Assembly (NCBI RefSeq): GCF_003364205.1
Contig: NZ_NXLV01000004.1
Location: 80,386-144,385 of the forward strand
Direction of reading: 5' to 3'
Source of the DNA: Helicobacter brantae
GTDB lineage: Bacteria > Campylobacterota > Campylobacteria > Campylobacterales > Helicobacteraceae
Length of the DNA stretch: 64,000 nt
Positions within the stretch are counted from its first letter, which is position 1. Each line of letters begins with the position of its first letter. The notes under the pieces were generated by a model. The model searched no databases, was not told the origin of the DNA, and was given only the letters and a program-made list of their open reading frames with translations. The position numbers and the translations under genes are program-made. Shown one piece after another: positions 20,723 through 30,164 of this stretch.

Positions 20723-21886
20723 ATGCCCCATTGTCTCACTCATCAATTCTCCCTCCCACCCTTGCCTTATGTCTGTGAGGATTATCATTTTCTCTTTGAA
20801 GTCCAAAAAACTTCAAACCCCAAAGAAAGCCTTATTTTTGTGCGTTTCAAAGACTATGAGTTTTTTCTAAGAAAACGCTTTAGAGAGAGAAAGGGGGATT
20901 ATATCCTCAAGTGTGAGAAGATTTCTAGCTCACTTCCCACAGGGATTATCAAGGGAGCGATTAGGATTTTGGCTCAATTTAATAGTCCCTATCTTATCAC
21001 TCACAATCTCAATAATGATTCTTTGCGACAAACTCTTCAATCTCCCTATCTCAAAAAGATTTCTGATTTTTTGGATTTTTGCACTCCTTTTGAGCTAGAA
21101 ATCGGCTTTGGTTCAGGACGCCATATCTTGCAAAAAGCACAGAAAAATCCCAATATGCTATTTGTGGGAATTGAGTTGCATACCCCATCAATTGAGCAAG
21201 TATTAAGACAGATTGAGCTTTTGGGATTGCAAAATTTGTGGATTGTCAATTTTGATGCAAGAATTTTCTTAGAGCTTATTCCCTCTAATCTTGCTAGGGC
21301 AATCTATCTCCACTTCCCCGTTCCTTGGGGGAAAAAGCCTCATCGAAGAGTGTGGAGCGAGAGATTTGTGAAAGAGAGTATGAGGGTGTTATCTTGTGGA
21401 AGTAGGCTAGAGCTAAGAAGTGATGATGAAGACTATTTCTCTTATGCACTAGAGGTGGCACTTCAAGAAAAAACTCTGCAAATGCAAGTGGGAAAAAACC
21501 TCTGTGGAGAGGTAGTAAGCAAATATGAGGAGAGGTGGAGAAAACAAGAAAAAAACATTTATGATTTGTTTTTAACCTCGCTTCAAGACAGCCCCCCTAA
21601 ACCTCAATACCCCACCTTTGATTTTCCCAAACCTAGAGAGGATATTTGGGGAAGTTTTGATACAATTAGCAAAAAAATCATAGGGCAAGATTTTTTCTTG
21701 CATATTGATAGTTTTTATACTCATCAATCTCAATGCGTTGTTATGTTGAGTTTTGGGGATTTTAATCAACCACAGAGTAAATTTCTTTTGATTAGCAAAG
21801 ATGAAATGCACTACATTGGAGGCAATCCACTTCCAACTCAAGCGTCATTCAAGGCTCATCAAGAATTAGTCAAACTTTTGGGATAA
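20723..21886 (+). CDS. trmB: tRNA (guanine-N7-)-methyltransferase, long epsilonproteobacterial form
   Basis: Methylates G46 in the tRNA variable loop using SAM. The methyltransferase core lies around 115-290, with the SAM motif ELEIGFGSGRHILQKA, the VGIELHTPSIEQVLRQ segment and YLHFPVPWGKKPHRRVW. At 387 residues it is well over the usual 210-240, owing to an N-terminal extension of about 110 residues and a C-terminal extension of about 90. This long form is typical of Campylobacter and Helicobacter; the extra parts have no known role. Confidence 0.92.
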   Translation: MPHCLTHQFSLPPLPYVCEDYHFLFEVQKTSNPKESLIFVRFKDYEFFLRKRFRERKGDYILKCEKISSSLPTGIIKGAIRILAQFNSPYLITHNLNNDSLRQTLQSPYLKKISDFLDFCTPFELEIGFGSGRHILQKAQKNPNMLFVGIELHTPSIEQVLRQIELLGLQNLWIVNFDARIFLELIPSNLARAIYLHFPVPWGKKPHRRVWSERFVKESMRVLSCGSRLELRSDDEDYFSYALEVALQEKTLQMQVGKNLCGEVVSKYEERWRKQEKNIYDLFLTSLQDSPPKPQYPTFDFPKPREDIWGSFDTISKKIIGQDFFLHIDSFYTHQSQCVVMLSFGDFNQPQSKFLLISKDEMHYIGGNPLPTQASFKAHQELVKLLG

Positions 21887-21895
21887 GGAGCATTT

Positions 21896-22567
21896 TTGAG
21901 TATCATCATCAAAGCCAAACAACTAGAGTTGTATTACAAAAAAAGTGAGCCTGTAATCAAAAAAGCAAATTTTGCTATCCAAAAAAGGGATTTTGTCTTT
22001 GTTGTAGGGGAGAGTGGAAGTGGCAAAAGCACTTTGCTAAAATCCCTTTATGGTGCATTGCAAATCAAAGGAGGGGAGCTAGAAGTGGGAGGAATCAATA
22101 TGAAAACTCCAAGCAAAAGCGATATTGCAAGGCTTAGAAAAAGCATAGGAATAGTCTTCCAAGACTACAAACTCATTGAAGAGTGCAATGTAGAAGATAA
22201 TGTCAAACTTCCTATGCAAATCAATGGTTATGCCAAAGAGCTTTGCTCTAAGAGGACAGAGAAACTCCTAGCTCATACTAAAATGGCACATAAAGCCTCC
22301 AAATATCCCCTTGAACTGAGTGGTGGAGAGCAACAAAGAGTAGCGATGGCTAGGGCATTGGTGCATAATCCATTTTTAATCTTAGCAGATGAGCCTACAG
22401 GAAATCTTGATGAGCATTCAAGCTCTTTGATTTGGAATCTCCTCAAGGGGGCTAATGAGAGATTGGGGATTACCATTGTGGTAGTAACTCATCAAATCCC
22501 TCACACTCTTGATATTTTGAGCAAAAAACTTTGCATCGAGGGAGGAGAAGTTTATGAAATTCATTAA
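21896..22567 (+). CDS. ftsE: Cell-division ATP-binding protein FtsE
   Basis: ABC ATPase of FtsEX, which controls septal peptidoglycan hydrolysis. Walker [10 protein letters not shown] is at 38-46, the signature [15 protein letters not shown] near 140, and Walker [15 protein letters not shown] near 160. The start is TTG at 21896 after AAGGAG. It overlaps ftsX by 14 bases. Confidence 0.94.
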   Translation: MSIIIKAKQLELYYKKSEPVIKKANFAIQKRDFVFVVGESGSGKSTLLKSLYGALQIKGGELEVGGINMKTPSKSDIARLRKSIGIVFQDYKLIEECNVEDNVKLPMQINGYAKELCSKRTEKLLAHTKMAHKASKYPLELSGGEQQRVAMARALVHNPFLILADEPTGNLDEHSSSLIWNLLKGANERLGITIVVVTHQIPHTLDILSKKLCIEGGEVYEIH

Positions 22568-23363
22568 ACAGCACCTCTCACTCATCTTCCCCCTTCTTAT
22601 GCTTCTTTTTAGCTATGAGAGTGCAATCCTTGTCAAAAGAGCAGTGCTAGAGCACGAGAAAAAGCTTTCAGCAGATTACTCTATCATCATCGCTACCAAA
22701 GGAGCGATGAGTTTTTCTACACTCAAAAGCAAAGTGGTAGAGCTAAAAGATATGAGAGAGATTGATCCTCAAGTGGTTTTGAGAGATTTAGAGCATACAC
22801 TTTCCCCCCAAAATTTACAATTTCTCAAAAGTCAGCTTCCTACATTCTACTCTCTCACTCTAAGCATTTTTCCCAATCAAGGAGAACTAAAAAGAATCAA
22901 CCAATCCCTTCTTTCAGTGGAGGGAGTGCAAAAGGCTGAAGTTTTTGCCAAAACTCACTCCAAAGTCTATCGCCTTTTATTGCTTTTGAAAAAAAGCATT
23001 ATGTTTTTTGGCTCACTTTTGGGGATTTTGAGTGTGATATTGATGGTGAAGCAAGTGGAGATTTGGCATTTGCAACACTCTAAGCGTATGGAGATTATGA
23101 GCTATCTTGGAGCTCCTTCTTGGATGAAAAACAAGATTTTATTCAAACTTGCTTTTATTGATTCTTTTATCTCTTCTTTGCTTGTGATTTTTGGGATTTA
23201 TTATATTTTGGAGAGCGAAGAGTTTTCGGTGCTATTCAACTCTCTTGAGATTACAAAAGCGATTTTCACTCCATTGCAAGATTTTATGGTACTTCTTGTG
23301 ATGTCAGTTGTAATCTCAACACTCTCTGCCCTCATTGTCATCATTCGCCAAAAGGATTATTGA
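22554..23363 (+). CDS. ftsX: Cell-division protein FtsX
   Basis: Membrane partner of FtsE, 269 residues. One N-terminal helix (about 8-27), a periplasmic loop (about 30-135), then three helices (about 148-170, 195-222 and 240-262), the FtsX topology. It is followed directly by an EnvC-like peptidase gene, the expected periplasmic client. Confidence 0.9.
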   Translation: MKFIKQHLSLIFPLLMLLFSYESAILVKRAVLEHEKKLSADYSIIIATKGAMSFSTLKSKVVELKDMREIDPQVVLRDLEHTLSPQNLQFLKSQLPTFYSLTLSIFPNQGELKRINQSLLSVEGVQKAEVFAKTHSKVYRLLLLLKKSIMFFGSLLGILSVILMVKQVEIWHLQHSKRMEIMSYLGAPSWMKNKILFKLAFIDSFISSLLVIFGIYYILESEEFSVLFNSLEITKAIFTPLQDFMVLLVMSVVISTLSALIVIIRQKDY

Positions 23364-23364
23364 T

Positions 23365-24588
23365 TTGCTAAAGAGGTTTGTTTATTTTTCTTGCTGTTTG
23401 GTTTGTGCTTTTGGCTTGAATTCAATTGATAAAGATATACAAAAAAATCAAGCCAAAATCCAAAAAACAATCAAAGAGCAAAATCGTATCAATGCCAAAA
23501 TCCAAAAGCTTGGAGAAGACATCGCAGAGCAAAACAACCAAATCAATGTCTTAGTGGGCAAAATCCAAGTCCTTGAAAAAGAGATAGAAGACAATCAAGC
23601 AAGATTTTCAGAGCAACAAACTCAGCTAAAAAAAATGCAAGAACAATCCAAAATCCTTCAAGACAGAGATATTCAAATCCAAAAACAAATCACAACCATC
23701 ATCACTCAAGAACTTGCCTTTCGTGTGATTGCCAATAGAAAACAGCTCAATAATCCTGAAGATTTGATTTTGGAAGATTTATTTCACACTCTAAGCAAAA
23801 ACGTCCAAAACCAAATCACTTCCCTCACTCAAGAGAAGAGAGTGATTGGAGAGGAGATTATCAAAATCTCAAGCGAGATTTTAGAGCTTCAAAGTTTGTT
23901 AAAAGAGCAAACCACCAAAAGAGAACAATATTCTTTGGGGATAAAAAAACGCAACACAATGATTGCTAAATTCCAAAAAGATATGGAAACTTACAATCAA
24001 AAACTTACTCAAATTGCACGAGAGAGAGAAAATCTTGATGAAATCTTGCAAAAACTCAATATTAAAAAGTTTGATATGGAAGAAAAAGCCAAAAAACAAG
24101 CCCTAGCCAAACAAGAGAGCAAAAAATCCACTCAAAAGCTCAATGCTCCCCTAGAAGTCAAACAGCTTGGAAGCTCTTATCGTAAGGTTTCAACCATAGC
24201 CTACAAAGGGAAAAAAACCATCGCTCCCCTTGATAATTATCGTATAGAACAACGCTTTGGAGAGTATTTTGATCCTGTGTATAAACTCAAAGTTTTCAAT
24301 GAATCCCTAGTCTTATCTCCTCAAACTCCCAATGCCAATGTCAAAAATGTATTAGATGGCAAGGTGGTATTTGCCAAAAATACACCAATGCTCAAAAAAG
24401 TGGTTATCATAGAACACGCCAATTCAATGCATACCATTTATGCACATCTTGATAAGATTGCCCCCACGGTTAGACCAGGGCTTAGAGTGCCAAAGGGCTA
24501 TGTGATTGGCAAGGTTGATGATAAACTCAATTTTGAGGTAACACTCAAAGATAGACATATCAATCCATTAGAATTGATCAAAAGATGA
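23365..24588 (+). CDS. EnvC-like M23-family protein with a degenerate LytM domain
   Basis: Periplasmic coiled-coil protein (about residues 20-245) with a C-terminal LytM domain (about 285-407). The start is TTG at 23365, one base after the ftsX stop, with AAAAGG upstream; it gives a signal peptide (LKRFVYFSCCLVCAFG). Active M23 enzymes bind zinc through HxxxD and a final HxH. Here the HxxxD region reads FDPVYKLKVF and the HxH position reads KLNFEV, while YAHLD is kept. That pattern fits EnvC, which activates amidases rather than cutting. Its place behind ftsEX supports the same role. Confidence 0.85.
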   Translation: MLKRFVYFSCCLVCAFGLNSIDKDIQKNQAKIQKTIKEQNRINAKIQKLGEDIAEQNNQINVLVGKIQVLEKEIEDNQARFSEQQTQLKKMQEQSKILQDRDIQIQKQITTIITQELAFRVIANRKQLNNPEDLILEDLFHTLSKNVQNQITSLTQEKRVIGEEIIKISSEILELQSLLKEQTTKREQYSLGIKKRNTMIAKFQKDMETYNQKLTQIARERENLDEILQKLNIKKFDMEEKAKKQALAKQESKKSTQKLNAPLEVKQLGSSYRKVSTIAYKGKKTIAPLDNYRIEQRFGEYFDPVYKLKVFNESLVLSPQTPNANVKNVLDGKVVFAKNTPMLKKVVIIEHANSMHTIYAHLDKIAPTVRPGLRVPKGYVIGKVDDKLNFEVTLKDRHINPLELIKR

Positions 24589-24590
24589 TT

Positions 24591-24615
24591 TAAAAAATTT
24601 TTTTTCTGCCGATTA
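24591..24615 (+). promoter_or_regulatory. Candidate sigma-28 (FliA) promoter for flaG-fliD-fliS
   Basis: TAAAAAAT is followed 9-10 bases later by GCCGATTA (24608-24615), one mismatch from the flagellar -10 GCCGATAA, 36 bases upstream of flaG. The spacing is about 2 bases shorter than the E. coli consensus. Late flagellar genes downstream make it plausible. Confidence 0.5.
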
Positions 24616-24650
24616 TGGATTGATAAACTCAAGAGTTCAAGGAGGAGCAA

Positions 24651-25013
24651 ATGATTGAGCTGAAGCAAAACCCTGCTATGGTGCAGGATAAGATTATTGA
24701 TTTAACCAAACAATATGGCAAAGAGGCTTCATCGATCACCAAAAATAAAGAAGTCCAATCTCAACTAGATGAGAGTGAGAAAAAAAAGCTCAAAGAAGAG
24801 CTAATGGAGCTGACTAAAAAACTCAATGCTGAGATGAAAGGGCTAAATACTGATGTGAGTTTCAACTACAATGAAACTATTGAGGGATTGCTAGTTACAG
24901 TCAAAGAAGCAGGAGGAGATAAAGTCATTAGAGAAATCCCCTCCAAAGAAGCAATTGAGCTGATGAAGAAGATGCAAGATTTGGTAGGAATCATCTTTGA
25001 CAAAAAGGGATAA
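24651..25013 (+). CDS. flaG: Flagellar protein FlaG
   Basis: Small protein that affects filament length and stability. The 120-residue product has a charged N-terminal region and the FlaG domain at the C-terminus (NTDVSFNYNETIEGLLVTVKE, VIREIPSKEAIELMKKM). AAGGAGGAG precedes the ATG. It lies 25 bases ahead of fliD, as in H. pylori. Confidence 0.93.
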   Translation: MIELKQNPAMVQDKIIDLTKQYGKEASSITKNKEVQSQLDESEKKKLKEELMELTKKLNAEMKGLNTDVSFNYNETIEGLLVTVKEAGGDKVIREIPSKEAIELMKKMQDLVGIIFDKKG

Positions 25014-25038
25014 AAGAGGGTTAAGGTAGGTTTGTAGT

Positions 25039-27075
25039 ATGGCAATGGGGAAACTTAGCTCCCTTGGTGTAGGGAGCAATGTTTTAAATTACGATGTTAT
25101 TGAGAAGCTCAAAAAGGCTGATGAGAAAGCAATGATTGAGCCTATTGATAAAAAAATGAAAGACAATATAGAAAAACAAGCCGAGCTAAGTGGAATCATC
25201 GGTATGCTTAATGGTATGCGAGGAAGTGCTCAAACGCTCTCTGATTATTCCACTTATATTGGACGAAAAGTCAATGTGCTTGGAGATGCACTTAGAGCGA
25301 CTGCAAACCCAGGGGTTCCTATCCAAGATATTAGCATTGACATCAAGCAAATTGCCAAAAACGATATCAATGAAGTAGGCACTAGATTTGAAGATCGCAG
25401 TAGTGTGTTTTGTGAGCAAGATACCAATCTGTCTTTTTATGTGCGAGGGCAGAGATACAAGATTGAGATCAAAGCAGGGACAACTCTTGGCGAAGTCGCT
25501 CAACTCATCACTGATAAATCCGGAGGCACTGCTATTGGTGTGGTGATGAAAACTGGTGGAGCAAATCCTTATCAACTTATGATCAACTCCAAAGAAACAG
25601 GAGAGGAAAACAAGATTTATTTTGGCTCTACCTTGCAATCTGATACTATCGCTTCAGGCTCACTTGAATTGACTGAAGGGGATTTGGAGCTTGTATTAAA
25701 AGATGCCAAAGGATTGGATCAATCTGTCAATATCATTCTTCCTCCCACAGAGGCAAATAGCAAATCAAGTGATAATGCCCAAGCCCTCAAAAAAGCTATC
25801 AAAGAAGCAATCGGAGAAAATCCTGATCTTGCAGATTTGCTAGGAAGCGATATCAATATTGGTATTGGTGTAGGGGGAAATACACTAGTTATCAATGATA
25901 GAAGAGGGTATCAAGTCCAAGTCTATGGTAGCAAAGCAAAAACTATCGGCTTCAAGCAGACAGAAACCCCAGAAGAAAACCTAGTAACAAGCTCCAAAGT
26001 AACCACCACAGGGAGAATGAGTGGAAATATTACTATCAATGGTGTGCCACTTGATCTCTCTGAAATCACAGAGCGAGGCAATAGTGCAGAGCAAAACGCT
26101 CAAGCAATCGCTCAAGGATTGGATAATGTCTCTGATCTTCACGCTTATGTCAGCAAAGATGGAAAAATAGTGATCAACTCTGATGATGGCGAGGTGAGAA
26201 TCAACGCCCAAGATGAGGCAGGAAGAGAAGCACTTAAAAAACTAGGATTACAAGAGGGGACATTTGCAGGATATAGCAAAACCCAAGAGCAAACCCTTAG
26301 ACTCAAAAACATTCAAAGCGGACAAGATGCTGAGATTACCTATAATGGAGTCACAATCACAAGGGGCAAAAATACAATCAATGATATTGTAGGAGGAGTG
26401 AGTTTAGAGCTAGTTAGCACAACTCCTGAAGGGAATCCTGCCACCGTGAGTATCACAGCAGATAATGAAAATATCATTGAAGACATCAAAGGCTTTGTAG
26501 AAAAATACAATGAGCTAATGCCAAAACTTGCAGAAGTTACACGCTATGACCCTGATACTCAAACAGCAGGGATTTTCAATGGTGTAAGTTTTATTCGTAT
26601 GATTCGCTCCTCTATCAACAAAATTTTTTCAATGAGCTCAGGAAGTGGGCTAGAAATACAAAGTTTGATTAAATATGGTTTGAGTCTTGACGATAATAAT
26701 AAAATGAGTTTTGATGAGTCAAAACTTCGTAACGCCTTAAACTCAGATGCTGATGCTGTAAGAGACTTTTTCATAGGGATTGATAAAACAATCCTAGGAA
26801 AAGATACGCGTGTGGGAGGTGTGTTTAGGGTTTTAAATGAAGATTTGGATTCTTTAGTGAAGGGATCTAATTCTACTTTGAAACTCTATGAGCAATCCCT
26901 AACGCGTGATGATAAGCGACTAAGAGAGGATCGTAAGAGAACAATGGAACGCTTAAATGCTAGATATGAAAGTATGGCAGAGCGTTTTGCTGCTTATGAT
27001 GCTCAAATCGCACAGACAAACAACTCTTTCAATAGCGTTCAGATGATGATCAATCAGGCAACCAAAGGAAAATAA
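25039..27075 (+). CDS. fliD: Flagellar filament cap protein FliD
   Basis: Caps the filament and assembles flagellin. The 678-residue length matches Helicobacter FliD. The N-terminal D0 coiled coil (about 5-60), central D2-D3 domains with the FlaIN/FliD-type ITINGVPLDLSE, and a C-terminal helix (about 600-678; RLREDRKRTMERLNARYESM, QTNNSFNSVQMMINQATK) are visible. Preceded by flaG and followed by its likely relatives fliS and a small ORF. Confidence 0.96.
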   Translation: MAMGKLSSLGVGSNVLNYDVIEKLKKADEKAMIEPIDKKMKDNIEKQAELSGIIGMLNGMRGSAQTLSDYSTYIGRKVNVLGDALRATANPGVPIQDISIDIKQIAKNDINEVGTRFEDRSSVFCEQDTNLSFYVRGQRYKIEIKAGTTLGEVAQLITDKSGGTAIGVVMKTGGANPYQLMINSKETGEENKIYFGSTLQSDTIASGSLELTEGDLELVLKDAKGLDQSVNIILPPTEANSKSSDNAQALKKAIKEAIGENPDLADLLGSDINIGIGVGGNTLVINDRRGYQVQVYGSKAKTIGFKQTETPEENLVTSSKVTTTGRMSGNITINGVPLDLSEITERGNSAEQNAQAIAQGLDNVSDLHAYVSKDGKIVINSDDGEVRINAQDEAGREALKKLGLQEGTFAGYSKTQEQTLRLKNIQSGQDAEITYNGVTITRGKNTINDIVGGVSLELVSTTPEGNPATVSITADNENIIEDIKGFVEKYNELMPKLAEVTRYDPDTQTAGIFNGVSFIRMIRSSINKIFSMSSGSGLEIQSLIKYGLSLDDNNKMSFDESKLRNALNSDADAVRDFFIGIDKTILGKDTRVGGVFRVLNEDLDSLVKGSNSTLKLYEQSLTRDDKRLREDRKRTMERLNARYESMAERFAAYDAQIAQTNNSFNSVQMMINQATKGK

Positions 27076-27088
27076 TAAAGGATAAGTT

Positions 27089-27469
27089 ATGAGAGGGAAT
27101 GCCTATAATCTCTATCAACAAAATTCAGTTACTATTGAATCACCTGTAAAGCTTGTAGAAATGCTTTATGAGGGGATTTTGCGTTTTGCTTCACAAGCTA
27201 AGCGTTATATTGAAGCTGATGATATTGAGAAAAAAATCTACTATATCAATAGAACCACTGATATTTTCAGTGAATTGCTTAATACACTTGATTATGAGAG
27301 GGGAGGAGAAGTCGCACACTATCTCTCAGGACTTTACACTCATCAAATCAAGCTTCTAGCTCAAGCCAATATCAGAAATGATGGAGAGAAGATTGACACA
27401 GTGATTCGCGTAGCCAAAGGATTGCTTGATGCGTGGAGGGAGATAAACAGCAATGAATTGGCTAGATAA
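27089..27469 (+). CDS. fliS: Flagellin export chaperone FliS
   Basis: Binds the disordered end of flagellin before export. The 126-residue all-helical protein begins GNAYNLYQQNSVTIESP and has the family PVKLVEMLYEGILRF segment. The stop region overlaps the next ORF by 17 bases. Confidence 0.95.
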   Translation: MRGNAYNLYQQNSVTIESPVKLVEMLYEGILRFASQAKRYIEADDIEKKIYYINRTTDIFSELLNTLDYERGGEVAHYLSGLYTHQIKLLAQANIRNDGEKIDTVIRVAKGLLDAWREINSNELAR

Positions 27470-27677
27470 TCTCAAAATTGCTCTTTTGCAAGAGGATTCT
27501 CAAAAAGCTTTTACTCTCTGCTCCAATCTCCCACAAGAGGGCTTTGCCTCACTTGATGAAATGCTTCAAGCCAGAGAGCTTATCGCTCAAACAAAAGAGC
27601 TTTTAATCAAAGAAAAAGAAAAAGTGCGAATCGCAATGCAACAAATTCGCACAGCTCAAAAATTTTTGCAAAACTAA
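27453..27677 (+). CDS. Small helical protein downstream of fliS (FliT-like position)
   Basis: A 74-residue, predicted all-helical, charged protein with no membrane segment. It overlaps fliS by 17 bases and ends one base before bioD. Its size, helical nature and position recall FliT-type flagellar chaperones, but I cannot align it to FliT by eye, so the function is inference from context. Confidence 0.65.
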   Translation: MNWLDNLKIALLQEDSQKAFTLCSNLPQEGFASLDEMLQARELIAQTKELLIKEKEKVRIAMQQIRTAQKFLQN

Positions 27678-28325
27678 ATGAGGGTTTTTTTTGTCAGTGG
27701 AAGCGATACAAATGTAGGCAAAACCCATACAACCTTAAATCTTGTCCGACTTCTCCAAGCACAAGGCAAAAAAGCCTTGGCAATCAAGCCGATTGAAACA
27801 GGGGTGCAAACTCTCCCCCAAGATTGTTTGCTTCATCTCAAAGACGCTCAAAACCTCTTCCCTCACTTCACTCTCCAAGATATCAATCTCTACTCTCTCC
27901 CACTTCCTGCCTCTCCATTTGTCGCTGATAGTTTGGGAGAGATTGATATCCAAAAGATTTTCTCTCATATCACAGCTTTGAGTGATGAGGTAGAAATCTT
28001 GCTTATAGAGGGAGCAGGAGGGCTTTTTGTGCCGATAAAGAGAGATTATTTTATGCTCTCTTTTGCCCTAGAGCTTCAAGAGAGATTTGAGAGTGAAGTG
28101 ATTTTTGTCTGTGATGATAGGCTAGGAATGCTCAATCGCCTTTTGAGTGGGAAATTTATTTTGGAAAGTAAGGGGTTGAAATCTCACTATTTTATCAATC
28201 TTAGAGAGAGAGAAGAGTTTGAGAGAACTAGCCTCCCTTTTTTGCTCTCAAGCTCCACCCCCTTTGAAAGCAATCTAGAGCAATTAGCTCAAGAGATTAT
28301 GAGAACATTCCACAAAGTGCCATAA
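27678..28325 (+). CDS. bioD: Dethiobiotin synthetase
   Basis: ATP-dependent ring closure in biotin synthesis. The P-loop is FVSGSDTNVGKTHTT at residues 4-18, followed by AIKPIETGV near 34 and LLIEGAGGLFVPI near 113, the diagnostic motifs of BioD. The 215-residue length is typical. The ATG follows the previous stop directly. Its 3' end overlaps the 3' end of the convergent oxidoreductase gene by 29 bases. Confidence 0.94.
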   Translation: MRVFFVSGSDTNVGKTHTTLNLVRLLQAQGKKALAIKPIETGVQTLPQDCLLHLKDAQNLFPHFTLQDINLYSLPLPASPFVADSLGEIDIQKIFSHITALSDEVEILLIEGAGGLFVPIKRDYFMLSFALELQERFESEVIFVCDDRLGMLNRLLSGKFILESKGLKSHYFINLREREEFERTSLPFLLSSSTPFESNLEQLAQEIMRTFHKVP

Positions 28326-29901
28326 TCCCTAGACTAACTCCTGTGCCAAAGAGAATAGAGAGGGCAAATTTTCTAGGCAGTGCATAAGGATCAAGTATCT
28401 TTCTACCTGTGCGATACCCTGACATAATCGCTCCTGTAAATCCACCACCGGGGGCACAGAATGCTGAAGCAAAATAAAGGTTTTTCACACTATGGCTCAT
28501 CCATCGCTCACGCCCAAAGAAAGATTCTTTATTTTGATCATATCCATAAGGAGTCCCTTTCCTTGTGCGAATATATCGCTCGATAGTCTTAGGTGTAGCA
28601 AGTTCAGAGTGGATACAATGCTCCATAATCCCTGGGAAAGCCTTCTCTAGCCTATCTTCTAGGATTTTTTGTACTTGCTCTTTTTTGGCTTTATACTCTT
28701 CTTTGTCAAGATTTTCCCAATCCTCATACTTTCCAAAAGTTGTGATAACCCCTAAGTGTCTATCTTCTCTATCACTTAGCCCACTATCCACTCTTGAGTA
28801 ATTCACAAATACAAAGTCAATATCCTCATAGCTTGTATTGAAGCAATCTGAGTCTTTAAAATCACGATTGAAATTCTCAGGGCTGACAATAAATGTGCTG
28901 TAATCCATATCAGGATACAAGTCATTAGGCTTTTTGTCAAATACCATATAAATAGAGATAAGAGAAGTGGTGATTTCTAAATCTTTGGTGAGATTAAGAT
29001 CTTTACTATAATCCCTATCTTGTGGTAAGAGTTTGTGATAAACCGTAGCAGGATCGCAGTTTGCGATGATTTTATCAGCATAGACTTCTACTTCTTCTTT
29101 GCTTTTTTTATCAAAATATCTCACACCTATGGCTTTATTGCCCTCAAGCAAAATATCTGTAACATCAGCTCTTGCCTTAACCTCTCCACCATTATCAGTG
29201 ATAACTGAAGCAATTCCATCAGCTAGAGCTTGAGAACCTCCATTGACATACATTCCTTGGATATAGTAGTTGTTTTGTGGGATAGCGTGATAGCTCCAAA
29301 TGAATTTATAGGGATCGTGATGATAATACACGATATTGATATCTAAGATTCTTTTGAGTTTGGAGTCTTTGATACACTCATCAAGCACTTGCCCTGTGGT
29401 TCTATTGACAAAATAGTTATAAGCAAGGAAAGGAATCGTCGTAAAAGGTGCAAGGAAAAATTCAAAAAATCCCATATCAAAAGGGAATTTATAAGCTTTT
29501 CTTGCTTGAAGTCTGATTTTTTTGAAATATTTATCAATCCCCTCACTCTCGTGTGGAAACATCTCTTTGAGTGCTTCAATGGTATTGCCATGAGGGATCA
29601 CATAGTCTTTATCCCCCTCTTTGATAGTCCAAGCAGTAGGGAGTTTGACAAACTTTACCTTCTCCCATAGTCCAATATAGTCAAAGATTCTATGCTTTTG
29701 ATCCACTCTTGGATCTCCAAAGTCTAGCTCGTGCAATCCTGCATCTACAAGCATTCCTTTTCTAGGAAAACAAGTCGAGCATCCTCCGATAAGGTTGTGT
29801 TGCTCTAGCACCAAAACCTTTTTTCCATTTCTAGCAAGAGTAGCCCCACAAGTAAGCCCTCCAAGCCCTGAACCGATCACTATCGCATCATAATGAGCCA
29901 T
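28297..29901 (-). CDS. FAD-dependent oxidoreductase of the phytoene desaturase / CrtISO / retinol saturase type
   Basis: The 534-residue protein opens with a dinucleotide-binding motif (AIVIGSGLGGLTCGATLARN, then LVLEQHNLIGGC) and has the C-terminal amine-oxidase-like FAD segment NLYFASAFCAPGGGFTGAIMSG near 485. A hydrophobic stretch at the very end (about 514-532) may anchor it in the membrane. Family members desaturate, isomerise or saturate carotenoids and retinoids. No carotenoid genes are nearby, so the substrate is unknown. It lies alone on the minus strand with AAGGATTTAAT before the ATG. Confidence 0.8.
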   Translation of the reverse strand: MAHYDAIVIGSGLGGLTCGATLARNGKKVLVLEQHNLIGGCSTCFPRKGMLVDAGLHELDFGDPRVDQKHRIFDYIGLWEKVKFVKLPTAWTIKEGDKDYVIPHGNTIEALKEMFPHESEGIDKYFKKIRLQARKAYKFPFDMGFFEFFLAPFTTIPFLAYNYFVNRTTGQVLDECIKDSKLKRILDINIVYYHHDPYKFIWSYHAIPQNNYYIQGMYVNGGSQALADGIASVITDNGGEVKARADVTDILLEGNKAIGVRYFDKKSKEEVEVYADKIIANCDPATVYHKLLPQDRDYSKDLNLTKDLEITTSLISIYMVFDKKPNDLYPDMDYSTFIVSPENFNRDFKDSDCFNTSYEDIDFVFVNYSRVDSGLSDREDRHLGVITTFGKYEDWENLDKEEYKAKKEQVQKILEDRLEKAFPGIMEHCIHSELATPKTIERYIRTRKGTPYGYDQNKESFFGRERWMSHSVKNLYFASAFCAPGGGFTGAIMSGYRTGRKILDPYALPRKFALSILFGTGVSLGIMALCGMFS

Positions 29902-30136
29902 ATTAAATCCTTATTAAGTCAAGTTTATTGGACTATTTGAAATAGTCATTGTTTGGAAAAAACAAAAATTATAGCAATTTTTTTAAATTTCTACCAAAAT
30001 ATAGGAGATTTTTTGAAAGATACTTCTTGTTAATTTATTTTAAAGATTGAGAGGTTGGAGCAAAACTTGAAAAAGGGTAAAACAAATTTTTTTCTAGAAG
30101 AGAGAGGATTTGACTTTGAGGATACAAGAGTGTCTT

Positions 30137-30161
30137 AAAAGAGGACTTGCTAGAAAGCAAG
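30137..30161 (-). terminator. Candidate terminator after cysS
   Basis: On the minus strand, just past the cysS stop, CTTGCT and AGCAAG form a 6-bp stem with a 4-base loop, followed by TCCTCTTTT. The stem is short and the T run is interrupted, so it is moderate evidence. Confidence 0.5.
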
Positions 30162-30164
30162 GGG

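Noticed and set aside
25186..25638. 150-codon antisense ORF opposite fliD
   Set aside because: Composition is that of a shadow of the coding strand, with no start signals; fliD itself is complete.
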